A DNA stretch of 64,000 bases from positions 59,475,246 to 59,539,245 of the forward strand of contig CM058239.1 of the NCBI GenBank assembly GCA_030180135.1, given 5' to 3'. Position numbers and translations under genes: made by a program. Source of the DNA: Orychophragmus violaceus (taxonomy: Eukaryota; Streptophyta; Magnoliopsida; Brassicales; Brassicaceae). The notes below the pieces were generated by a model. It did no database searches, had not been told where the DNA came from, and saw nothing but the letters and a program-made list of their open reading frames with translations. Of the stretch, positions 11,677-23,435 are shown in pieces (positions within the stretch are counted from its first letter, which is position 1; each line of letters starts with the position of its first letter).

Positions 11677-11686
11677 AGTGGGAGAT
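11677..11686 (+). promoter_or_regulatory. Copia polypurine tract
   Basis: AGTGGGAGAT-type purine run immediately before the 3' LTR, the plus-strand primer position. The same motif precedes the LTR at 4557. Confidence 0.75.
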
Positions 11687-12323
11687 TGTTGGAATTGTGT
11701 CCAGTAATCTCGGTACTGTCTCTAGAAAGTAAGAGTATGTCAATGATCAGACATAAGTCATATAATACTGGGGGTCATGATGGCTTGCTAGAGTCCGCTC
11801 ATGATCTATAAGTCTTGGACTTATTGCCTTTATTATATGATCCCATATGGGTCACACGCCTAAGCTAACGGGAAAATACGAAGGAACGGTTTAGCAGAAG
11901 TACGGTAAAAGTGCTAGGCATTTACTGTACTTAGAGAGACTAAAGGGCCTGATTAAATCCAAGGGATTTAATCAGAACTGAGAATTGGGCCCAAAAGCCC
12001 ATAAGAACTGGACAAGGGTTTTATTAAAATAAAACTTGCCCTAGCTCTTATTTTTCTCAGCACTTCTGCGCCTCCCTCCTCTCTCTCTGCGCCTCCTCTC
12101 TTTTGGTCTAGCAGCCTCTCTTCCCGAAGTGTGCGTGTGTGAGCCTTTGGAGGAACAACCTCTTGGTGGTTCTGCTGATCTCTGACCCGTACCTCCATTC
12201 CGCTGCATAAACAAGGTAACAGGTGAGATCTATTATGTTTCTAATCAAGAGAACCTAGATCTGCATGTTTAGTAGGATGAATCAATCTGAGAATTGAATC
12301 AGGAGACACTAAACGATCCAACA
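11687..12323 (+). repeat. Copia 3' LTR
   Basis: 637 bp, TGTTGG..CCAACA, followed by TATTC (12324-12328), the right-hand target copy in the LINE. Nearly identical to the other two LTRs. Confidence 0.94.
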
Positions 12324-13983
12324 TATTCGTGATAAGGCGACCCGGGATAAAAGCTGATTGAAATTCAGTAATAATCTGATGTAAATGAGGTTTGAGCCTG
12401 TCTGCCAGAATCTTGGAGATGATCTTATAGGCTACATTACAGAGACTAATCGGCCGGAAGTCCTTAACCTGAATAGGGGAGTCCAACTTAGGAATGAGAC
12501 AGACTTGCGTACTGTTTATTACCGGGTCCAGGGAGCCTGTTTCAAAGAAATGTTGAACGAACCGCACAACACTAGACTTAATAGCTGTCCAGTGATTTTT
12601 ATAAAAACCTGCATTAAAACCGTCAGGGCCCGGAGCTTTGTCAACATTCATATGGGATAGGGCCTGAAAGAACTCGTCTTCAGAGACGGGAGAGGTAAGT
12701 TGCTGATTCATCTCAGGGGTAACTTTGGAGCCTAAATGCTGGACCACAACGTTAACAGGGTGAGAGGAGGAGGACGTATACAGTTCAGTAAAGTACCGGA
12801 GGGTCAAGGAATGAAGATCCTCGGCGGTTGAGTAGCGGTTACCTGCATCATCCTCCAATTCAGAGATTCGATTAAGACACCTATGTTGTTGCGTAAGAGC
12901 ATGGAAGAATTTTGTATTCTTATCCCCTGCTTGCATCCATAAAGTACGACTTTTTAACCGCCAATACTCTTCTTCCAGGCGATATTCCTCATGCAGGCGA
13001 GCTTTAAGATCTGCGATCCGACCAATGTCACTAGGGGAAGAGTCATAAGCCTGATGGAGAGCATTACAGAGTTGGTGGATGTTCTTGCGGGAGTTAAGCG
13101 AATGCTGAGATTTCCAAGAGGCAAGGCTTGAGCGGCAACACCTAAGGGCCTCCGCAAATCCCTGTGGAGGAAGATGATTACATAGAGACGACCATGAAGA
13201 TTCCACCACTCTATATATGTCTGCAAGGTGTCGCCACCGGTTATCGTATCTGAAACGATTGCGGCCAATCCGAAGGGATCCATCCGTCTGAACTAGTAAA
13301 GGCCGGTGGTCGGACCCAATCCACTGGAGAAGTTGAACGTTAGCAGATGGATAAAGGGAGAACCAGTCCGAGGTTTCCAGAGCCCGATCAAGCTTGGAAT
13401 ATACAAGACCAGTGGAGCGATTACCTCGCCAAGTGAAAGAGCCCCCAAAAGTACGCACCTCATGAAAATCCGCCACATTAATCATACACCGAAATTTAGC
13501 GTAGAACCAATCAGGCCGGGGAAGACCACCTACCTGCTCTGTAGCATATTAAATGTCATTCAAATCACCCAGGAGGAGTATAGGCAGACTAGAAGATGAA
13601 GATGAAAGCAAAGTGTTAGTGAGTTGAGTCCATTGTTGTTGTCTTAAGTTTCGACGTGGATTTCCATAAACATAATACAAAGAGAAAGAACGGGAACCAT
13701 CAGATATTATAAAGTGAGAAAAGTGAAGCGTAGGTTTATTCACAGGAGTACACTTCACATTAGCACTACAAAAAATTGCAACACCCCCGCCTAATCCACA
13801 AGAAGGTACAACAAAACGGTGCGGGAAGTGGAGGTCAGCGCCCAACTGATTTACAAAGCTGGTCTTATTACGAGTTTCTACGAGGAGAAGGATATTAGGT
13901 TTATATGTACACATGATATCCTTCAAAAAAGGAACTGTCAGTTTACCCCTCAATCCCTGGCAATTCCAGTGAACTAGCCTTAT
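12324..13983 (-). pseudogene. LINE ORF2 N-terminal half: endonuclease to RT start
   Basis: Minus-strand continuation of the LINE interrupted by copia. From its 5' end it encodes an APE-type endonuclease: HWNCQGL near the start, LLLVETR, LLLGDLND, GSFTWRG, LDRALE, GSDHRP. The linker and APGPDGF region follow, up to the copia insertion. Two lesions are visible. A TAA codon at 13549-13551 interrupts the endonuclease just after GDLNDI, with the same frame continuing on the far side. The expected start codon at 13981-13983 reads ATA instead of ATG where it overlaps the ORF1 stop. Combined with the copia insertion this copy is non-functional. Confidence 0.9.
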
Positions 13984-15195
13984 GGAGAAAGAGGTGGCTT
14001 ACGGGGTGCCACCTTACCCGAAGTAGAACCGGTGTAACAACCGTTAGTCTTTTGGCGATGAGAAGTAGAAGCTTCCGTGTCATCCACTTCAAGCGATTTA
14101 CGTTTGGCGCCCTGAGATACTTCATGACCATCCGAAGAGACCTGTCCGAGTCGAGGTGATGACGGGTGAGCCGGGGCAGGAAGGAGAATGTCCGAGCTAG
14201 AGAGAACCAAATTCCCCGAGTTTGCTTCTTGCTGTGCACTAGAATGAGCATCATCCTGATGGTCCTCCGCATCAGCATCCACACCCAGCATCAAAGGCTC
14301 AGAGAGCTGAGAAATCACCGGACATGGGAGGTCAATGTCCGCCTGAGGAACTGGACTGGGAGGGGGTGAAGGAGGATGAACGTTGAGAGGGAAAACAGTT
14401 GGAATGAGAGGTGGTGGGACATCACATGTATCAATCGCATGACACATGCTTCCACATGAGGCACATAATCTGCGGAGCTTCTCGAAAGTGAACCGAATCA
14501 GAACTGGTTCGGCATCTGGATCAAAGCGTACAAAACGAACGAAGATCAAAGGCCTGTATGCGCGAACAGTGACGCGAGCCCAAATCGTTCCAGCCTGAAA
14601 CCAAGAAGGTTGTTGGATGATGATATCATCGACATGACCAAGCACGCAAGCAATCTCCCTTATAGCTCGATCTTCGCGAGAATCGTCTGGTATGTTATCG
14701 ATCTTAACCCAAAACGCTATTAACTCAAGAAAATCAGGAGCAAAACGCCTCGTCCACCGATCAACAACCACCATCCACTCTTGATAGGTCCACGGTTCAT
14801 TCTCAAGAACGATTAGGAGGTGATGTTCCTGGCGAAAGAAGAACTGCACAGTTCCGTCGTCGTTAATTCGGCTTGTAACCCTCTAGACGCCAGGCACGGG
14901 GAAGAAGTAGACGGAGGCCGGCGGGATTTTGGTGAATCGGGTTGAGCCCCTGAACCACTAGACTGAGTCGGTGGTTTGCATCCCTCTTCCACGTAGCTTC
15001 ACCGGAAAGCTTAAGAGGAGCTCTGTCAAAACCCATATTAAGTCTCTGCATCGATAGCCAAAGCTCACGCTCCATGACTGAGAGAGGATCGAGAGTATAG
15101 AAACTGGCAAAGTGAAATTGGGTCATCGGAGAAGATGAATAACGATAGGAAGCACCGCTTGACGAGCGGTGAGTCATCAACTCAGAAATCGCCAC
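13980..15195 (-). pseudogene. LINE ORF1 (DUF4283-like RNA-binding protein), frameshifted
   Basis: Plant L1-type ORF1. The main frame (13980-about 14880) has a DUF4283-like region (VLENEPWTYQEW, ELIAFWVKIDNIP, VRFDPDAEPVLIRFTFEKL) and a CX2CX4HX4C knuckle (CASCGSMCHAIDTC). A proline/serine/acid-rich tail follows and ends at the TAA overlapping the ORF2 start. The N-terminal part (14863-15195, with MERELWLSMQRL) is in another frame; the shift lies around 14875-14885, within the VTSRIND region. ORF1 protein normally coats LINE RNA. A GA-rich leader continues to about 15240, probably the LINE 5' end. Confidence 0.85.
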
Positions 15196-15240
15196 TCGCG
15201 TCGCCAGAGAGACACGAAGAGAGAGAATATCGTTTAGAGA

Positions 15241-15439
15241 TGTTCGTATTATTTGTGATTAATGAATCGATATCCAGTTCAGATATATCAATAGATATAT
15301 ATTTTTTTCCTAAATTATTTTTGTTTTTAGCATCTTTATTTCTAATTTTAATTACAATTTCATAAATTAATTTATTTTGAAAATTTTAAATTATTAATGG
15401 TAAATTATTCTTAAATGATTTTAGTAGTTTGTTATAATA
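15241..15439. other. AT-rich spacer present only in unit 1
   Basis: Very AT-rich, no gene. Together with the 5' end of the LINE (14884-15240) it is missing from unit 2, where LINE position 14883 is joined almost directly to 15440. The unit 2 junction carries a few extra bases (AAATATTT) at 24336-24343. Confidence 0.75.
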
Positions 15440-15816
15440 TATAATAGCACTAAATTAATGATATAATAAAATATTTGACATCACGAATAAAGTGCTATTA
15501 TAAAATATTTAATGACACTTTATATACGCCATTATAAAATATTTACTAGCACTGAAAATGTGTTATTATAATTTATACTACGGCACTAAAATATCGCTAT
15601 GGAAAACTGCATGATAGCCCTAAATATGTGTTATAAAATAATATCCGATAGCGATTATTTAATTCTACAATATGTCAATTTATTATAGCATTAAAAAAAC
15701 GCTATGGTAGAGGGGGGTCTATTATAGCTGCGGCTGACATAGCGTTCATGAAAACGCTACTAAAACCCTATCGTAGCGTTTTCCGTGTGCTACTAATACC
15801 AATATTTCTTGTAGTG
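15440..15816 (+). mobile_element. CACTA element 3' end with subterminal repeats
   Basis: Ends TTTCTTGTAGTG, the conserved right terminus of plant CACTA (En/Spm) elements, followed by TTA. The preceding 370 bases hold many short AACGCTA / TAGCGTTTT / GATAGCG motifs in both orientations. These are the subterminal repeats where the element's DNA-binding protein would dock. No left terminus or transposase is present, so this is only a fragment. Confidence 0.8.
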
Positions 15817-16530
15817 TTATATAGCCAAAGCTTCATTGCTTGATTGAAGTCACCTGTCCCTGCTTCTCCATCAGCAAGCCACGCCACCCCCTCCAAGAAT
15901 CAGCCAAGTTCAATGTTTCTCCTCTCCTCATGACACCTTGCACATATCCAAAAAGTTCAATGTTTCTCCTCTCCTCATGACACCTTGCACATATCCAAAT
16001 TCAATGAATCCAACTCATCCTTTGAACCCAAACAAAAAGAGGTGGCGCCATGGGTAGGTTTACATTTGTCATTTCAGGGTTGATTCTGACCAAAAACGGT
16101 GAACAAATCTGCTCAAATCATCTTGTAATTGCGTTCCGTTCCGATGCTTCGGTTTAACTTGTTTTGCATTTAATATTTTAAAAAATCCTTAGATGCTTCC
16201 ATAAATCCACCAAGCCTCCTTTTCAGATTCTAGATGATCTTAGATGAATTTAGAAATTTGAATCACTCCGTTTGGACACCCGTAGCTCACGTTATGAATT
16301 TTATAAGTTTTATCGGTTTTATCGGTTTCCATTCCTGATAGTCTTTAAAACTCATCTACGGTCCGTTTCCACCATTCTTGGTCTCCTAAATGTTTTCTTT
16401 ACTTAAAAAGAAGAACATTTGGACCATATCAGCTTCCGGCTCGTATTTTGGTAAAATTATCAGAATGCCCCTCATCTCTTGCAAATTACAGAAATGCCCC
16501 TGTTAACTAATTTTGTGAGACAAGGTATTA
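15817..16530. other. Non-coding stretch between CACTA end and gypsy relic
   Basis: Contains a perfect or near-perfect 47-bp tandem duplication at 15906-15952 and 15953-15999 (CT-rich, core TGTTTCTCCTCTCCTCATGA). No gene recognised. No tRNA-type primer binding site is visible before the gag relic. Confidence 0.7.
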
Positions 16531-19500
16531 CATATCTGGTGAATTGAACTTAGTTAGTCGTGAAAGCATGCTGAAAAATATTGAAATTCAGACGTTCGAC
16601 AGCAAATTACCCTATGTTTTGTTGACGGAGGTAGAAAGGTTCTTCTACGTTGGAAAGTATCGGGAAGAGGACGAATTGGATTTGGTGTCTCTGAGTTTAA
16701 CTGGAAGAGTACAAAAATGGTTTTCTTGGGAGTTAAATAGAGATGGTTTTAGCAGCTGAAATGGTTTTAAGGAGAAATTGTTGTTGCGATTTGCTGAATC
16801 AATCGAGGATGAGCCATCAAGTTGGTTGTTTGCGCTTAAACATACTGGCACAGTGAATGACTTTGTATCATAATTTGAGAAACTATCTACGTTAGTGCCA
16901 GGGTTGGATGATCAGCATATGATTAAGATTTTATACAATGCCTAACAAAGAGATGCGTGAAGTAATCATAATAAAAGAACCGCATGGTCTTCGGAATAAT
17001 ATCGCAGCTGTGTTACAAATGGAATCTAGCACTTTCTCTAAGGTGGTGGGAGATTCAGAGAAGCAAAACAAAGATCGTCAGAGATCATCAGTGAGCTACA
17101 CAAGCTGGAACAAGAATGTGAAACAGATTTCCTCTAATGGGTATGATCAAGATCGACAAAACAAAGAGTTCACAAAGAGTATCAACAACAAATAGAATCT
17201 GGCACAAACTAAAACATACAACAGGCCAAAGCAAAGATACTCTGACTTACAACTAGATGTGATAAGAAAAGAAGGGCTTTGTTTCAAATGTGGAGGTAAA
17301 TTTTCAAAGGTTCACGTTCGCGAATGTCCAATGAGGGAGCTTAAAATTCTAACAGTGATCAACGGTTATGACATGGAGGATTTGATGGTGAAGAGGAGGA
17401 GGTAGATACAGAACAAGCATTGGTTGTTCAGGAATTAATGGTTTTATCCTTGAGTTCATTCTTGGGATTACATTCTGCTTAGAGTATAAAACTCAGAGGT
17501 AGGATATGTAAGAGTGAGGTGATAGTCATGCTCGACAGTGGAGGATCCCATAACTTCATATCATCTGAAGTTGTGAAGAAGTTGCGTTTGAAACTTTGTG
17601 CAACAAGCAGCTTAGATGTGTTATTGGGAAATGGAGTCACTGTTCAAGGCGTAGGAACTTTTCCAGGAGTACAATTCCAATTGTCAAACAACAATTTCAC
17701 ATCTGACTTCATCTCACTGGAACTAGGGACGGTGGATGTTATTCTGGGAATCCAATGGTTAAAGACTTTAGGAAAATGTGAGGTTGATAAGAAGGAGAAA
17801 TCACTCTCATTTGTCTATCAAGGAAAAATGGTGACATTGGTAGGTGATCCATCACTGCATTTTCCTAAACTTTATTTTAAATCATTGCCCCCATACACGA
17901 AGCATTGAATTACAAGGAAGTTATGCGCTTGTTCAAACCAATGTGATAGTGTCACCTAATCATGTTATAGTTCCACCAGAAATTGGTATACTCTTGAAAA
18001 CATATGAAGGTGTGTTCGCATCTCCAACTACATTATCTCCAAACAGGGGTCGTTAACATGCCATTATCCTTAAACCAGGAGTATCGGCCATTTCCGTAAG
18101 ACCTTATCGATACCCTCATGTAAAAACGATAGTGATAGAAAGTATGGTTGAAAAGATGCTGAAAGCAGGAGTCATACCAGCGAGTACAAGTCCCTTTTCA
18201 AGTCTTGTCCTATTGGTCAAAAAGAAAGACGATTCTTGGTGTTTTGTGTTGACTACATGGCTTTGAATATATAGACTATTCCTGATCGTTTTCCAATTCC
18301 AATGATAGATCAATTACTTGATGAACTGCATGGTGCTACTATTTTTTAAAGATGGACTTAAGATCAGGATATCACCAGATTCGTATGAGAGAGCAAGACA
18401 TTGAGAAGAATGCATTCAACACATTGGAAGGACATTACGGATTTTTAGTTATGCCTTTTGGGCTTACTAATGCTCCCGCAACTTTTCAGGCACTTATGAA
18501 TTCAGTTTTCAGAGAATAGCTAAGGAAATTTGTTCTGGTTTTCTGCAACGATGTGTTGGTTTATAGCAGTGATGTGTAATCTCATGTGGAACACCTAAAA
18601 GTAGTAATGGAAGTGTTTGTACAACACAAGCTACTGGCTAACAGAAAGAAATACATCTTTGGGATGCCCAAGTGGAATATTTGATTAATATCATCTCTTC
18701 TGATGGGGTAGCAACAGATGCAGCTAAGACAAATGCAATACGTAAATTGCCAACTCCTAATACAATCAAACAACTCAGAGGATTCCTTGGATTAACTGGG
18801 TAACACTTGCGATTCGTGCAGAACCATGGGGTCCATAGCCAAACCTTTTACTGAACTACTGAAAAAAGATCAGTTTCACTGGTCTTTGGCAGTTTTTAAG
18901 TGGAAGCATTACTTGTTGGGGAATCGATTTATTGTGCATACATATCGACGAAGTCTTAAGTACCTATTGGACCAGAAATAAGTTAACATGGAATATCAGA
19001 AATCGTTGGTGAAGCTTCTGATCATTGATTTCGAAATATTGTATAAACCAGGTTGTGAGATCAAAACAGCGGATTGACTGTCAAGAATGGGGTTTGAGAC
19101 AGTGGAAGTTGATTTGTTAGTTTGACAGTATTTACTGTCTTACAGATACAAGAGTTATACAGAGAAACAGAGGCTGATACAAAATTACAGAATCTGAAGC
19201 AACAAGTTGAAACAGGAAAAATAGACAACAAAAATTACACTACAAGGAAGGGGAAATTATGGTACAAGAAGAAGTTGTTGATTCCTATAACATCAGCTTT
19301 TATTCATTTCATTCTCCATGAGTATCACAATGGTCACGTGGGTGGACATTCATGAATTCTCAAGACAACAAAAAGAATACAGAGCACATTTCATTGGGAA
19401 GGACTTAGGAAAATGGTTCAGCGATATGTTGCAGAATATGAGGTATGCCAAAAGCATAAATACTCAACTTTATCTCATGCTGGTATCCAACAACCACTGC

Positions 19501-20670
19501 CAATTCGATAAAAGAAATTGAAAGATTTATCGATCGATTGTTTTGAAGGTCTTCATCTTCTCATGGGTATGGTTATTTTAGTGGTTGTTGATCGTTTGAG
19601 TAAGTACGGGCATTTTTTTGGGAATGAGACATCATTTTCTGCTGCGGATGTTGTTAATCGATTCATGACAGAAATAGTGAGACTTCATGGGTTTCCTATG
19701 ACAATAGTATCTGACAGAGATAAGATATTTGTGAGTAGCTTTTGGAAGGAGCTGTTTGGTTAGCTGGCACTAAGTTGAAATACAGTACTGCATTTCATCC
19801 TCAAACAGACGATCAAACAGAGGTCTAGAACAGGTGCTTGGAGATATACTTGCCCTGCTTTTCTTTAGGTTATCCGAGAACTTGGTATAAATTCCTCTCT
19901 TGGGCCGAGTTATAGTACAACACCTAATTACATACTTCTCTGAAGACATCACCATTCAAGATAGTCTATGGCAGAGAGCCTCATGCATTGTTAAGATACG
20001 AAGAAGGATCAACTCAAAATGGAGATTTGGAAGAATTATCGAAAGAAAGAGATTCAATGTTGTAACAAGTTAAAATGCACTTGGGGAGAGCTCAATATCT
20101 GATGATGGTGAGTGAAGATAAGAAGAGAAGGGATGTAGAGTTTGTTGTAGGAGGTTGGGTATTTCTGAAGTTGAAACCTTACAGATAGCAGATGGTAGTT
20201 AAAAGGTTTTGTCAAAAACTTGCAGCAAAGCTCTTCTGGCCATATGAAATTATGGAGAGAATTGACAAAACTGATTATCATTTGAATCTTCCACATGAAT
20301 CAAAAATCCATCATGTTTTCCATGCCTCACAATTGAAGTCTGTAGTTGGACATAACCATACAGTCCAACCAATACCACCTATGGTGACTGATCTAGTTGA
20401 GCAACAACGGGTACCTTAGGAAGTGTTGGCCATAAGATATGGTGCAAAAGGAGAAGTTGAATGGCTGGTAAAACGGCAGAATCAACCGACTTGTGACAAC
20501 CCTTGGATGCTCTCAAAGAATTTTACACAACAATTTTCAAACAATAAGCTTGGGGACAAGCTTGTTTTAAAAGGAGGTAGTATTGATAAGGTTCATTTGT
20601 CTTATTATCGCAAGAAGAAGAGCGTGTTGACCGAGTCAAACGTCCAATCAGAAGCTATTGAGCTGGAGTA
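16530..20670 (+). pseudogene. Degenerate Ty3/gypsy retrotransposon (chromovirus-like) gag-pol
   Basis: Successive fragments in gag-pol order, broken by many stops and shifts. Gag (16544-17195) has in-frame stops near 16757 and 16871. A decayed CCHC-type knuckle lies near 17280-17330. Protease follows at 17519-17908 (LDSGGSHNFIS). The RT region is about 18058-18700 (KMDLRSGYHQIRM, MPFGLTNAPATFQ); its active site reads F-C-N-D where the family has two acidic residues. RT/RNase H has an internal deletion near 18900. Integrase is at 19518-19770 (VVVDRLSKYGHF, GFPMTIVSDRDKIF), and a chromodomain-like C terminus at 20190-20560 (KIHHVFHASQLK). No clear LTR pair. Long dead. Confidence 0.87.
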
Positions 20671-21020
20671 AAGAAGACGAGCTGGAGTTTGCTTCTTTAT
20701 TAATGAATAAGACAGAGTATAAATAGCTTTGAGAGTTTTTGTTTCAATTATCGAAATTTTTAAATATGTTGTAAGCATGATGAGCTTGGCTCCAATCGAC
20801 ATAAGATTGTGAGAGAAAGATTTTACAATTTGTACTTCATCTTTTCATTCATTCAATACAGAATCGTACTTCGAGTCTTAACATATAATTTTGTTCATGT
20901 ACATTCAATCGTATAAAAAATTGCTGCCTATGACGCACAAGGACTCCGCAGCGGTGGCTGATGTATGGCCATTGACTTCTGCTTTTGATGGATACTTGTT
21001 GGCGAAGTCGCCAATACAGG
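20671..21020 (+). other. Gypsy flank with LTR-like stretch and a possible captured exon
   Basis: 20700-20900 carries a TATA-like motif (GTATAAATAG, about 20715-20724) and pyrimidine-rich sequence, which may be a relic of the gypsy 3' LTR. At 20930-21019 an ATG opens a 30-codon frame (MTHKDSAAVADVWP..., ending LLAKSPIQ) with exon-like composition, followed by GCAAGT, which could be a non-canonical donor. I do not recognise the protein. The same stretch recurs about 8904 bp further on, near 29834. Confidence 0.35.
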
Positions 21021-21997
21021 CAAGTTTCTTACTTTTTACCCTCTAATTATTGTAATGTTCATCAAATAATATTCAGTGATCACAGTGCGTACGATCTATT
21101 TGGTGTGGAAATGGAATCAGAGAAATTTTTTTTCTTTCATTTGAATTCGACTATAATTTTACAATGCAAGTTAAAGTTTTTGGCTTGATGTACCTGAAAC
21201 TTAGAGTTAAGCAAAGTTGGAAGTTTGGGTGGTTCTTTGAATTGATGGTGGATGTAGTGTCTTAGATATATGTTCGTAATAATCGTGAATGGAGAAGGTG
21301 CTCGTATTCTTAATACATATTGAGTTATTGCTTCACATACAGTGAAAGTGTTAGTCATCTTGTGGCAAACGGTGTTATGTGGTTTCAGTTATGTTTCTTT
21401 TTCGTTGTACCTTATTATGGTTGGTCCTTCCATGTGCATTATTTTGTAATGTGATATGTGTCATTGAACTAAAGTATAGTTGAACAAGTGTGGTATGAAT
21501 ATGGTTTTCTGATTTTGTATATTTATTTAGATAGAAGTGTTCATATGATTTTTTTTACTAGACAAGTTTTCATCAAGACTTTGATTTCAGCAACTAAGCA
21601 ACTAAAATAAGACATCCTGATTTACATTCCAGATTACAGGTGAGGTAAAACATTGTACAACATTCCACTAGATGCGTGTTATATGGTCATGCGGCCTGAG
21701 CTCACTCAGCTCCATTGCCTCGAAAAATTGGATTGGAGAAAAACAGAGAAATAGAAATGTGAAAAAGAATGAGTGTGAAAGTGAAGATGAGATTTGAAAT
21801 ATATATAAAAAAAACATCAATTCTTGCATAGAAAACACACATTAAAATTATTTTGGACTAGAAAATGAAGTAAGGCCCAGTTGAAAACAATAACAATACA
21901 GAACCTAAGTTTAATTAATGAAATGCAACCAAATATTTGCCTTAAAAAACCTCAAAACACATTGAACCCCACGCATGCGCGGGATGAACACACCTAG
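21020..21997 (+). mobile_element. Helitron 3' end (hairpin and CTAG terminus)
   Basis: A 16-bp near-palindrome at 21968-21983 (CCCACGCATGCGCGGG) is followed ten bases later by CTAG at 21994-21997 and then T. This is the hairpin-plus-CTRR terminus of plant Helitrons, which insert between A and T. The body upstream is AT-rich and lacks any Rep/helicase coding sequence. The TC 5' end could not be placed, so the left limit given here is arbitrary. Confidence 0.65.
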
Positions 21998-22189
21998 TTC
22001 TAATAAGGTATTTTTGAAATCACGTAGATTTTCTGTCATTCTGATAACACCATTAATAAAGGTATGGTATGGTTAAAATACGGTTTGGCTCAATTGTTTT
22101 TTTTGGTGAAAATTGGTTACTTTGTAAGTTGTAAAATAAAATTTTGTTTTTTTAACATAAAATTTGAAAATAACAAACTAAACAGCAAC
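21998..22189. other. Flank of Helitron up to duplication junction
   Basis: AT-rich sequence with homopolymer T runs, no gene. It ends at the junction with the duplicated LINE at 22189/22190. The same sequence at 30903-31095 continues instead into an A run and then single-copy DNA. Confidence 0.7.
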
Positions 22190-23435
22190 GCTGGACCACA
22201 ACGTTAACAGGGTGAGAGGAGGAGGACGTATACAGTTCAGTAAAGTACCGGAGGGTCAAGGAATGAAGATCCTCGGCGGTTGAGTAGCGGTTACCTGCAT
22301 CATCCTCCAATTCAGAGATTCGATTAAGACACCTATGTTGTTGCGTAAGAGCATGGAAGAATTTTGTATTCTTATCCCCTGCTTGCATCCATAAAGTACG
22401 ACTTTTTAACCGCCAATACTCTTCTTCCAGGCGATATTCCTCATGCAGGCGAGCTTTAAGATCTGCGATCCGACCAATGTCACTAGGGGAAGAGTCATAA
22501 GCCTGATGGAGAGCATTACAGAGTTGGTGGATGTTCTTGCGGGAGTTAAGCGAATGCTGAGATTTCCAAGAGGCAAGGCTTGAGCGGCAACACCTAAGGG
22601 CCTCCGCAAATCCCTGTGGAGGAAGATGATTACATAGAGAGGACCATGAAGATTCCACCACTCTATATATGTCTGCAAGGTGTCGCCACCGGTTATCGTA
22701 TCTGAAACGATTGCGGCCAATCCGAAGGGATCCATCCGTCTGAACTAGTAAAGGCCGGTGGTCGGACCCAATCCACTGGAGAAGTTGAACGTTAGCAGAT
22801 GGATAAAGGGAGAACCAGTCCGAGGTTTCCAGAGCCCGATCAAGCTTGGAATATACAAGACCAGTGGAGCGATTACCTCGCCAAGTGAAAGAGCCCCCAA
22901 AAGTACGCACCTCATGAAAATCCGCCACATTAATCATACACCGAAATTTAGCGTAGAACCAATCAGGCCGGGGAAGACCACCTACCTGCTCTGTAGCATA
23001 TTAAATGTCATTCAAATCACCCATGAGGAGTATAGGCAGACTAGAAGATGAAGATGAAAGCAAAGTGTTAGTGAGTTGAGTCCATTGTTGTTGTCTTAAG
23101 TTTCGACGTGGATTTCCATAAACATAATACAAAGAGAAAGAACGGGAACCATCAGATATTATAAAGTGAGAAAAGTGAAGCGTAGGTTTATTCACAGGAG
23201 TACACTTCACATTAGCACTACAAAAAATTGCAACACCCCCGCCTAATCCACAAGAAGGTACAACAAAACGGTGCGGGAAGTGGAGGTCAGCGCCCAACTG
23301 ATTTACAAAGCTGGTCTTATTACGAGTTTCTACGAGGAGAAGGATATTAGGTTTATATGTACACATGATATCCTTCAAAAAAGGAACTGTCTGTTTACCC
23401 CTCAATCCCTGGCAATTCCAGTGAACTAGCCTTAT
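22190..23435 (-). pseudogene. LINE ORF2 N-terminal fragment, duplicate copy
   Basis: Minus-strand endonuclease and linker identical in structure to 12738-13983. It has the same in-frame TAA after GDLNDI (about 23001-23003) and the same ATA in place of the start codon at 23433-23435, so both lesions predate the duplication. Its 3' end is cut by the duplication junction, and the frame continues into a few chance codons. Confidence 0.9.

Larger units (their letters stand above)
4557..12323 (+). mobile_element. Complete Ty1/copia LTR retrotransposon
   Basis: 7767 bp bounded by two 637-bp LTRs that differ at about two positions by eye. It has a tRNA-Met-type primer binding site, one uninterrupted gag-pol frame, a polypurine tract, and TG..CA termini. 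The right side carries the TATTC target copy in the LINE (12324-12328). The left side has no target copy because the left LTR is shared with the truncated copia. All parts needed for transposition look intact, so it is young and possibly active. I do not assign a copia lineage. Confidence 0.93.
12738..22189. repeat. Unit 1 of ~9-kb direct tandem duplication
   Basis: Matches 22190-31095 in the same order and orientation: LINE 5' half, CACTA 3' end, gypsy relic, Helitron end. The unit boundary joins ACAGCAAC (end of unit 1) directly to GCTGGACCAC (LINE position 12738). Units differ at roughly 30 sites by eye plus one 556-bp deletion in unit 2. There is no homology longer than one or two bases at the join, which suggests non-homologous joining or replication slippage. 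Confidence 0.93.

Noticed and set aside
16530..20670. A functional Ty3/gypsy element with LTRs
   Set aside because: Many stops, altered RT active site, internal deletion in RNase H, and no LTR pair or primer site found.
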